Of a stretch of DNA of 64,000 nt, positions 10,501 through 22,500 are shown one piece after another. The first letter of the stretch is position 1. Every line of letters starts with the position of its first letter. The notes beneath the pieces were generated by a model. It was given only the letters and a program-made list of their open reading frames with translations, had not been told where the DNA came from and did not search any database. Position numbers and translations under genes: made by a program. This stretch comes from Artemia franciscana (Eukaryota; Arthropoda; Branchiopoda; Anostraca; Artemiidae): contig NC_088868.1 of NCBI RefSeq assembly GCF_032884065.1, positions 11,470,335-11,534,334 on the forward strand. The letters are read 5' to 3'.

Positions 10501-13500
10501 TTTGATATTCTGCATAACTGAAGCCGTCACAACCTTTATAATATGATTTTCTTATCGATAAATGCATTACATACATTCGTTTAAATACATTGAAGTACTT
10601 AATATAAATAGAGAAAGAAAAATATTACCATTTACAATTGCTGAAAACTACGTTCCTAGCAGTATTTACCACCCCATAGAAATCCCCCCCCCCTAGAAAA
10701 AGCCATCTATGTGCTTTCAGATATAGGAATGTAACATTTTAGCTGTATAGAGAAACATTTTAATTAATTCCTACACCCCCATACCTCTTTCAACATTTAT
10801 CTGAAGCTCCTCAGGCAGAATAAGCCTCAGGAAGAGTATATAAGAATATACCCTATCCCTACCTAGACAATGACTCACCCCATTCATTATAGCTGATACG
10901 CAATTACAGATCACCAGACATAGCCTAACTTCATTACAAAAAAAGCGCATCAACTTGGTTGAATCCAGTACTGCCATTATTTGGCATTACTTCTTTTGCA
11001 ACTGGGAAGCCTAGAATATAGTTATTGATACTTTTAAATCAATTAGCTTCTCAGAATTTTAAACTGATTACAAATTCGTCCTCTTCGGGGTAAAGTCGTA
11101 GTCTGGTGTCCTAAACCACCTAAACTGTCACCCAACCATCACTGCTATTTTGGTGTCTGCCCCCCCCCCCTGGAAAATTTTCTGCCGGCGCCCTTGGAGT
11201 TTCATTCTTCATTCCCTCTCATAAAGTTCTTACTTCCTTTAAATATGTTCTGGTGACCTCTTTTCACACTATTAAAGGATACACTGCGTTTAGCTGGGCC
11301 TCCAATAGATTGTCAAAAAGCATAATTTTTAGCAACTATCCATTCTTCATCCACAAAACGTAACCCAACCATCCTAACTTGCTTTTCATCTTAGCCAGTT
11401 GTCTAAACCGTGTTTTTGTACAGCATATTGTACGAATACCTAAAACAATCACTAGACAATGTTTTTCAACACCTCTGAAAAATATCTAGCATATTTTCCT
11501 AAAGTTTTGGAAACAACCATATTTCAGAGCCATATCCGACGACTTTCATTAGCGTGGCTTTTAGCTACCTAATTTTAGCTCTAAAGCTTGTCCTTTTATT
11601 TTTCAATACCCTTTTAAACTACAAAAAAAACTCACTATACCTTGGCTATTCTGCTTTTTACGTTTTACTACAACCACTACCCTTACTAATGACGGTATAT
11701 AAAACTATCACTTGGTATTTGAAGTTCTCTTCTCTGTACATTTTCTTAGTACCTACAACAAAGTTTACCCAACTTTATTTCAAATCTAAGCCACTTAGTT
11801 AACACACAAAAATTTCTTAACATTATATCTCAAACCTGTTCTTGTCCTCTGAAGTCCCGACAACTCTAAAAATCAAATAATTTTGTTAGCACTTTCACGA
11901 AGGACATTCAAACCATCTGCGTTATTGAAATCTAAGAGTTTTATTATCCTACTTAATGCCATTCTTTCCCAAAATTCTTGTTTAAAATAGCTCATTAAAA
12001 AAAATTTACTTTTCAAGTTTACCCCCCCCCCCATCACAGGAATATTTGTACATACTCACCCCCCCCCTTCTCTCCGAAAATTTTCAATAAGTGACCACCC
12101 TAATAATTAAGACAAAAAAACATAGAAAGTAAAAAAAACACACCATCTTTGCACGCTATTTGTTCTGAATACTGATAGCCACCAGCAACCAGCTTGTCTT
12201 GAACACTTGGGTGGGATGTGACCTTCTTGCCAAGGCCAATGCTATGAGTCATTAGACACAATGGACCTAAAAACAACAATATTTAAATTAGAGATAAACT
12301 GTCTCCAAGCTATTCAAAACTGCTCTATAGTAAAGTAAGCCGTTGATATCAAAGTTAGATAAGTTTCCCGCCACACACAACACTTTTCAAGAGTAAGGAA
12401 GGAGCATGTTACTGATAGTTGGCACACAATCATAAACGAATCTTAAGACGTGGCATGGCCCGAGTATTGACAAAAGAAAAAAAGTTTTAAATGCAATCTT
12501 AAAAAGAGATGTTTATTCACTTCCAAGCAGGATACACTATAGCTGAATCTTAGAGCGTGAAAGATAAAAGGGACTTCAATCATAAAAATCAGCACTCATG
12601 ACGACCACCATGCCAAAATGTTTCTTCAAAAAAAAAAAAAAATCAAGACAAAAAAAATTCAAATATTTGGATAGTACATTGCACTGTCAATGATTTTGAA
12701 AACAAGATAGAATAGAAAATTGGTGATCGCATTATTTTCACTCAAAATATTTGGACGGTACTACAAAAAGGCCTGTTGCAGAAACGAGAGTTAAGCTGGG
12801 CAAGCGTACCTAAGGATATAGTCCCAAGGCGAGTAAACAAGGATCAGAGGAGATACGCTACTGCACAGCAGCCAGGTAACAAGGGTCTGGTATTGATTAA
12901 GTCCCAGGCGGCGATTTTGCCACCCCCTTCCATCCCTCCCCCAACAGCCAGCTAGTACAGTGTTTCAACTTTATAATGTAACTCCATTATTTAAGAAGTA
13001 TTGCTACCTATATGCCCATCCCAAGCCTCTATTTATTTAAGTAAGGAAATTGTAATAGCACATCGAAGGAAAAAGCTAACACATTGGGCCGTAATGTGTA
13101 TACCGGAGAGGGTCACTCCCAAGTAAATTGGGTCTAAAATATGAAGAGCCGTACAAAAAAGAAATCTTTGTTCGTCAGATCTGTATATAGTTCGAATTCA
13201 AGTATATATAGTAGCAATAAAAGAAAAGATGAACTCACCAGCACAGATAGCAGCAATAATAGATCCCCTCTTTTCGTGGTTTTTCAGCAGCCTGGCGACC
13301 TTTGGACTCTTAAAAAAAATAGCTTTAGTAAAAAGTAACGCTATTGTACCTGCATAAGGTTTATAGTTATTGCTACGTAAAGTAAGATGTTTATAAACCC
13401 AGAAAAGCAAGGAAATGGTCTCGTTGTACCCCTCCCAATTTTTTTCTCAAGAAAAACTTCTCGTTTAATAAAAATTAAACTATTGCAGAATTTGAATATG

Positions 13501-16500
13501 GAACCTCTGAGCGTATTACTCAAGACAACCAGTAGGGTACTTCATTTTTAACCAACAATCTTTCCAAATTCGGCACTTTACTCCTTTTACTAAGTGTTTA
13601 GCCACCATCTTAATGTTTATTCTTTGCCATTCTCCAATACCTGACAACACTTTGTCGGTTTCCCCTTCCAGTGCTCATATTTTTATACTTGCAACTTCTC
13701 AAGAGAGAAAGAGAGATGGGGTTCATGGAAAGAAAATATTCCACTAATAGCTAAATTGGATGTTTATCAGGAAGTAAAATTTTTTTGTATTTACACTGCT
13801 ACATAAGCTGGGTTGAAGATAGTTTCTGAGCTAAGCTGACAGTTATTGTTAGCCCATGAAAATTGAACTACTACTTTAGAGCCATGGTAGTATAATATAA
13901 CATATTTAATTTCTTGAGGTTAACAATTGCTGTTTGTTCCAACAGCTTTTACTTACATAAAAAACTTAGATGAGAAATCTTGACAATCAAAATCAACATA
14001 AACCATAGACTTAACAATCAGGTTTCAATCAAAAGTGCCAGTCCAGAATTCTGTGATGCACTGCGTCCTGAAAATGACTGGTGAAAACAAGTAATTTTAG
14101 TTAATTAACCATCTTTGGCCCACCATTAGATGGTGATGTTGCGCATAATAGATAGATGATGCCAGTAACAAAAGTATTGAACTGACAACTCTAGCAAAGC
14201 AAACCCAGAAAAAAATTACTTTTTGGTGACAGACCTACCTCAATGGCAAATTTATCTAAGTTCAACCAACCTCAATAAATAACCAAACTCAATAAATGTA
14301 ACATACCTGACTCAGATTTTCAACCCCTTTGAGTCCTCCTGGTACAAGAATAACATCATACACAGCTTCATCATCAATATCATCCAATGATGCATCTGGA
14401 ACAATAATGACCCCACGACTACAAGTCACTGGATCCTTACCATGAAGGCTAGCAAGGGTCACATTTATCTGTTAAGGATAAATATAATTAGAATTCAGGG
14501 TTTTTTAAACTCTGCTGAAAGCAAATCAGGCAGAAGTTAATAAAAGGAGAGGGGAATCGTAAAGATATTCAAAAAAACAAGATTTTTATTTTGAGTAAAT
14601 AGAAAAAACAAGAGCTGTAAGATCTTTCATTTTATGTCTTGAAGATAGAAGCACCTATGATATGTACTTTCTTTAACCAAACTGTAAATTGATTAGCAGG
14701 GTTGCCATCTGCAGTGATGAAACGAAATATACTTCTTTGGAATTTCCTTTTCGTTTTTCTTTTATAGTCGCCTTTTCGCATTCTGTTCAGAGGGTTAAAC
14801 ATAACCGTTATAATATATTTTATTTCCGAGTCTGGTACCCTTTGTGCCTGTTCTATCAAAACTGTTATGACTCACCAAAATCTTTAGTAGAAGTGGTTGT
14901 AAGTTTTGTTTCTTTACGAAGTCTAAAAATAGCCAGATAAATTCTATGGCAGGCTAAAATGTGACCATAACATAGCTTTGGAATACTGCTATCAGAAAAT
15001 AACAAAACTATTTCATGATGAAATACCAGAAAGTGATATAAGATTCAGTAGAAAAGAAAATTTTAAAGTTAATATTTTTGTAATTATATGCAATTCTTTT
15101 TTTAGCAACATTAAAAAAAGATCTGAGGAATATAAAACTATTAAAAATAACTTTTCATGATAGTGATGTAAGTGACTCTTCAATAGAGAAATTAAAATGC
15201 TTTGAACAAGATTTAAACCTAGCAGAACTGAAAAATGAAGCATTACAGTATAACTCTTTTATAAGTAAAGCCAGTATCCATGTGGTCATTTCTTCAGGAA
15301 AATAATATTATTACAACATTCCCTAATTTAAACATAATTCAGATAATTTATTTAACCCTTACAATAAGCAACGCAAACGGTAAAAGATCATTCTCAGTAA
15401 TGGTCGAAATAAAAAAGAAAAAAATAGAGTCCACATTAGACTCTAATGTGGCTCAGTTCAATGACTGACTCTCGTTTTGGTTCTGAAAAGGACATGGCAT
15501 GATTAGTTTGTAGACATGTTCAAAGTAAAGCCATCTTGATAGTATTAGCAGGCTACTATAGACTAGCTTTAGAATTTGTGTCACAGCTTGAAATTCACTA
15601 TTGTATAGAGAGAAATAACAGGATTTCCAGAGTTCATATTTTGTTTTCTTTCATCTTCATTTCAAGTCATACTAAAGCATAGAGTCCACAAAAATAGTTC
15701 AAATGTCAGATAAGAAAAACTCCAGTGTTGGCGCAAACCCCAGGGCCAGAAGGTAGGCGCCAATAATGCAGTAGGTTTCAGACTTTTACAGTGAAAGAAG
15801 GAGGCAAACTCCAAACTTTTATTGTAGAGATTTTTGTTTGTTTCAAGTTAGATTTGCATATTCAATTTAAGTTTTACTCGTTTTAAGATCTATTAACTAT
15901 TTATATTAGTAGCTATTGTTTGTTTGTTTGCTAAGATTGTTTATTTTATTTCTGTTCGTTTTGGGTTTCATATATGCCTCAATAGCAAAATATTTTTTGT
16001 TCGTTTTAAGCTTGATTTGTATATTCAACTTAAGCTTTACTCGTTTTGAGATTTATTTATTCATTTATATTAGTAGCTGTTGCATGTTTTTTGCTATGAA
16101 TGTTTATTTAATTTCTGTTTGTTTTGGGTTTCATTTATTTTTCAATAGTAATTTCTGGTTGTTTTGAGTTTGATTTATTGTAGGTTTCTATTTCTTCATA
16201 TCTTAAGTTTAACATGACCTTTACTTTTCTTTAAAAAACTTCTTTTTCAGAAAGTGTTCTTTTTAAATTAACCATAATCAAGTGCTTGCTTTAGCTATAC
16301 ATATTCATCACTAAAATTCTTTGGACGAACTTATGTGATGGGTGCTGTATGTGACTTACAGGTTTTTATCATCTGACTGAATCCCTCCCACACTGAAGAC
16401 AGACAATCAGCATCTACATAGATAATTAAAACGAAATCCTTGTTACTGCATTTCCTTGATAGATTTTTCATATTAGACGGGAGCACAGATAGGAGTATTT

Positions 16501-19500
16501 ACAGCACTGTGAAGGGGAAATATTGTTAATGTTCCCTGACAGCCAACTCATGGGCCAGGACAGATAATCAAGAACTGTTTTTGTAGTTCAGGCAGGATAT
16601 TTTACTTTTACAGACTTTCTGAAGCTAGTATATGTTCTGAATAGCAACATGGTTTCAATTATTTAGAATACAAAAGGGTCGAGAACAATGGAATACCTAT
16701 CCTTTCTGAAATGTGAGGAATGATCCTAAGGAACACAGATATTTGACAGTAGGCGTATGTTATAGTGCCAAATATCCCCTTCAGTTGTGCTTAACAGCAG
16801 AATATGGTGGTAGAAACCTCCTGTAGCCATCCTGGGAGTGGCATGGCATCATAGTATTTGGAAAACATCCCAGTCTAGTCTCTATTCACGTTTTTACTAT
16901 TCCTTTACACTGCTGAAGAATTGACAAAGCAATTCAAGCATTTGGTGGTTTCTGTTTTGTCCAAAAGGACATTTCAAAGGACAGGGTTACAGTCTTGACA
17001 GTGCCATAACTATCAAAACCTTAAATCCACCATGAAAGACAAATTGTGATTTTATTTGCCCCTTGGTTTCCATTCTTCTACTCCCAAAAAAAGCAGCATC
17101 CATTCTTAGTCATATTCTTGTAATCTGTAAAACTATAGAAAGTATATTTTATAGTAAAACTCAATCAACAATCCCTCTCTGTGCAGTGTGCCAAGTACTT
17201 TTTCTAAATCAAAGTGAGGATCAACGTGACACTGGTCAGCCTCAGCACATTGGAGTCAGGCTTCCAAGTAGTGCCTGGTTGCTGTCTTCTCTATTATATA
17301 ATTTGTCTATGCCAACTTTTCAGTTTCTCTCATACTCTGATCAGACTGCACCGTTTCATGGAGAATACATTTATCCTTCTTTGGTGTGTGGATGCTGAAA
17401 TCAAACTCCTTGAGAAAGTTAATAAAGGTCTCCCAGAGAAAGATAGGCTTCTAAGTTTTTCTGTGGTGTTCAGCATAGAGCCTGAATAGGTTTGCTTATT
17501 TTTGAAATTTTGAGGCAGATACTTCTTTCTAGTAGAAGAATAGCAGTAATAGAATCCCAGAGCAAGTAAGTATCTTATCCACTTTCTTGGATGCTTATAG
17601 ACATCCCTTTTTATCTTATTCAGAGGGTTTGATTTCTTATCCATTCTCCAAGAAAATCCAAAATCGTTGTTCTTAGCTACATTTCTTGAAGAAACTCCAC
17701 AAGATCTAGGAATTGCACTAAAAATTTTTAGACAAACTTTCTTCTTATTTTCATCATCATACGAACATAACAAGGCACATAATATCTTACAGTGTCATTT
17801 CTTTTTGGTTCTGCTTTCAGAGTTTGCTCTGAAACAGGTTCGGAATGAGTGAGCACACAACCAGTCTTTTTATTGGATTTTATTGCCAAGCCCTATATAG
17901 TAAGAAAAGATCCCTTTTCCTTGTTTGTCTGAGAAGTTTTTGCAAAACTTACACCTTGGTTATTCTGAAAGACAAGGGTTTAGTCTGATTTTTCTTGCTT
18001 TAATTTTACTCAACCTTTCTGTCAGTTTTCTTTCATCTCTTTTCCTAACTCTAACAAGATTTTCTTTCCTTGTTTTATTTGTACACTTTCTTTAAGTGGA
18101 AGACATTCTTTGCTTTCTGATGCTCACATGGTCAGATGAAAAGCCTCTTTGTTGTCTGAGGCTTCCTCATCTGAGTTTTCATATCTGAACTGGTTATGTC
18201 TACTTCCTTGCTCTCTGAATCGAAGGCTTGATTTCAGGTACCCTTGCCAATTAAAACACTAGCTTCATGTAAATCAAAGTTTACTTCAGACAAATCTTCA
18301 GTTCATATCTCCCAGCTGAGGTGGCTTAGCTTCGTTGTTTTCAATGGAAATGTAGTCAGATCCTGAAGAACAGTGGCTCAAATCTCCAGAAATTATACAC
18401 ATAACTTACAAAACAATGTGTTAATTGGCATTAGAAATTCAGTAGGAACAATGACTATCTTATCTATGATTTTGCTGTTGTTGCTTCACTGCAAAAATTA
18501 TTTTCTTCTGGAGGCAATATATGCTGCAATTAAGAAGCTGCAAGATATGTGGTTTCTGCTCAACACCCTTGTATGGTAGTCCCAGATATGTTGTTTCCAC
18601 CATGTCTATATCTCCTGACATATGAATCGGAAGCAATCAAGATATGCACCATTCAACACAGAACTTTTTGGCAAATAGAACTGTGTTAAAAAGTGAAAAT
18701 CACAAATTTTACAAGATACGCAGTTTCCACTTGACACCAACGATATGACACTTCATGATGGCATTACTAGGTTATTTTTATAAAAGGAATTGGTCTAGAT
18801 ATAAAATTAGCCTTCAAATGAGCCCTTAAAAATCTCTCTATGATATTATAGTGTCCAGCTACCAGCAAAGAAAAAATGGACATCAGTGCAACCTATGCAA
18901 AAAGTGATTTTCCGTGTCTTAATCTTTAATCTTGATCTTAAGATCGTTTTTCTTAATTCCTGTAGCTTAGTTTTTGTTTAAATGTTACTATTAAGGATTA
19001 ACTGAAAAAGGAACCACTCCTGCATCAGGTAAAAATGGTATTAAAAGAAATGTTTTAGAACTTTTGGTTAATAAGGGCTGTGTTTTGCTCTTTACTAGGT
19101 TGCAGCCAATACTGCATCCATGGTACATTACAAGATGAAAAATAACAAAGAACCATATTAGAGTCAGCAAACATATTGCTGACTCTAGGAGGGAGCATGG
19201 GGCAAGCTAAGTCTGACAATTTCTGAAGTGATGATAGAGTTCTAGGAAACTAACTTTGATACTCCATCCTTAGGTAGCATAGGATTGGTGCATCTCAACA
19301 CGGCAAAGAGGTCTAAACATTGCTAAGCTTCATGCCAAGCAAAGTCATGGCTGATCTATTGCAGGGTGACCTTGAAGAGTGGCACCCTTCTAGGAAATTA
19401 TAGCCTAGTAAATGAGACAGCATTTACATTGGATTCTGATTAATGGATAATTCTTCAGGGTTTAGTTTATTTTGGGCTGCCTGTAGCAGCATAATATTTC

Positions 19501-22500
19501 TAGGAATTAACATGCAATGAGTTGGCAGTAATAGGCTTGAGGTTGTCTGTACAGGATTTCAACTCTTGTTGATAGAAGAGCATCACCAAGTGCTGAAAAC
19601 CATTTTGTGGCCCAAGATTGCATAAAGCCTCCATTCAACCGAGGTCCCAAAAACCTTTTACAATCTGGTTCTAAGCTGGCTTAGGCACTTCTGTGTAGAC
19701 TTGAGAAGATGTCTCAGGCCCCATTCTGCACTGGTTCTGGGACCATGGCTTTTCCTGTAGCCAAAAAAAAATTCAACGAATTAGAAAATATAAAAATTAA
19801 AACTTGGAATATTCCAATGTTAAAAAATGACATATCAACATTTTGACTGACAAATTCAAACACTTCAAACTGCAATTATTTAGAGTTCAGAAACTCATAT
19901 CCTAGGAATAGAAAACATGAAATTAGGTGATAGGGAATTTTTTACTCAGGCAGGAAGGATGAGGCAAATAGACAGGGAGTAGGGCTCATAATGAATAAAG
20001 AATCTGCTAAGTCTTGTTTAGGTTGGGAAGGTATTAATAATATAATGCAAGCTTCTTATTTTATGACTAAAAAAAATTATTTACAGCTGCAGGAACAAAT
20101 AGACAGGGTCCCAGGTAGAAATATGAAGAACTTATTGGGATATTTTAACACCAAGGCCAGTAGAAATGGAGATAAATGGTAGCCTAGGTAACCTTGAATG
20201 TACAGTTCTAGTCTAGGGACACAATGATCCACAATTTAATAACAAGCTTCAGATCGACATGAAAGTCATCAAGAGCTTCGTGAAACTAGATATCCTGAAC
20301 AGAAATGATGCTTTTGAGTTACCTCTTGAGCCCCAAAACTACAAAGATGTGAAAGATGTGTTGTGAGGTCCCAATACAGAAGCTTATCTGAATGAAGAAG
20401 GACCATCAGGGAAAACTGTTGAAGGAGTTTAGGCTGACGTGCTTGGGATTCTACATTGAACTGGCAAAGCAGATGAGAAAGCAGGTCAATCAAAAAGATA
20501 AGACGTTACAATCTCTCGAGTACTTACACCCGAAAATTGCCGCGAATGGAACTGTTGAAACGATTAGTCCTTTGATCAGCAGATTTAGCAGACTCCTGGG
20601 GAAAAGTCAGAGTGAGATAAAGTCTCCTAGAGACACTCTCAAAAACCAGTGGCTGAGCCTGCCAGATTTCAAAGAAGAAATGATCCTGAAGTCTGGTGGT
20701 GAAGAGCTAGTGTCCTCACCATCTTATTTTTGGAAGCTCTTGTTTGATGTGAAGAACCCAACAGCACCCCCAAATTCTTTGAAATATAAAACTTTTTGTT
20801 GAACTTATGCACGTTACCTCACTCACGTGCTGGTGGCAAAAGACAGTTTTCTCAACCAACAAACATTAAAACTATGTTGTGAAATCGGTTGGAAGTGAAA
20901 ACTGTCAATTCCCTCATCCATGCACCATATGTGAAATTCAACACAGTCTTTCCCTTATAAAGGTCTTTTCATGCTGTCTAGGCTCTTCTGTTCAATCCAT
21001 CTTGAGCCGCGAAGATGGCAAAGGCCTAGCACAAAATATTTCGGATTTGCTTAGACTTTTGTTGTGCACCATTCTGCTTTTGGTGGAAAGGATTGCGATT
21101 ATATAAGCCTTTCTATTGTCTTTTACAGAAGCCGTCAACCTCTTCTCAGAAGAAAGAGATTGGGCAGTGAGAAATGGATTTTCCTCAAAAAACCATAGCT
21201 ATGACACCAAAAAGCCCTTCTCTTTGGTTTTCTGTGCTTTTTCTTTTTTATTTCAACATTAAATTGAGCACATGTGATTTTTGTCTTGTCACTATTTGCA
21301 AAGAATTGACATTTCTTTTTTTTTGGAAGAATAAATTATCTTTACACAGAACAAATGATATTTGTCTTGTCATTATTTCTCTCCTTATCAAGTTTCATCT
21401 CCTAGTTAATTAATCCCATGAATACGTTAATGTTTGGATAAAATAACGATGTGGTTGTGTATTTTTGCAAGAGCAATGTTACCAAACGCGTTGGCAAAAG
21501 CCAGATGAAAAGGATGTGAAGCACGTTCAAAGCCAAGCACCTTTCACTCACTTTTTGATATCAGTCTGCAGGGAATGGTTGACAAACTTTTGCAGAAGAT
21601 CTGATATACTACTGAAGGAAAATAGGGGGCAAGGGCAATTAAGCCATGTAGGCAGCAACAGACATTGTATCTGTGATCTGCTGGTGCAAATCTTTTAAGC
21701 CCTGTCTTCATTATGGCATTTTCCAGCCAAAATGGCTGGGGTGGCTCATAGTGAAGACTGGTTTTATGGCCGTTTTTGTTTTCTCACTGTAAGAGTAGAC
21801 ATTTTGGCTGAAAACGTGAAAACTAAATAACACATTTTGTCATTCATCTTAGTTGTACTCCAACTTTTCTTTACATTCCTGTAACACTGCAAACACAGCA
21901 CAAATGACTCAAAATCTTCTGCAGTTATTATTATTTAAGAATTAACAAAGCTTCTTGACTACTAAGGTCTCAGCCCTGCAGTGCATTCCTTCAGCATGAT
22001 TTGACCTCTGGGTCCCGTATTACCAAGCTAAGGTCAAATCCACTGCACCACCACAGGACAAAAATCTTCTGCAGTTCATGAAATAAGACTGTGCTTTCAA
22101 ATTTTTTGCCAAAAACGACAAAAATGAAAACTGTCATCCAAAAAGTGGCAAAGCCAGTTCTGGTGCCAGAAAACGCCATAATAAAAACAAGGCTTTACTG
22201 AGTTTTTGGAAGAAGAATAACTAGTACAACCGAAGGTTCGAGAAAACCCGAGAAATTGTACTGGATTCTTTTTCTTCTTTGCATATTAGGTGATTTGGGG
22301 TTTTTCATGGGATTTTACTTATTTTAAGAACCACTTTGCTTTTACTTGAAGAAGAATAACGTAAATCTGGCCATGGTGTTGTGAGAAAGCCATTTAAAGC
22401 CTTTTTTATGTCAACTTTTAAAGTATATTGCCTAATTTTCTAGGGAGACACTAAAAGTGTCACGTTTTTGCTGAATTTGACACTTTAGTCCCAAAAGGTT

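Noticed and set aside
13141-13338. Plus-strand ORF over DJ-1 exon 3
   Set aside because: It is the antisense shadow of the exon. The conserved DJ-1 peptide is on the minus strand with proper splice sites.
21991-22179. 62-codon ORFs conserved between the arms (MAFSG...FATFW) as a small gene
   Set aside because: They run across the SINE and hAT non-coding part. Their conservation follows from the arm duplication, and the SINE explains half the sequence.
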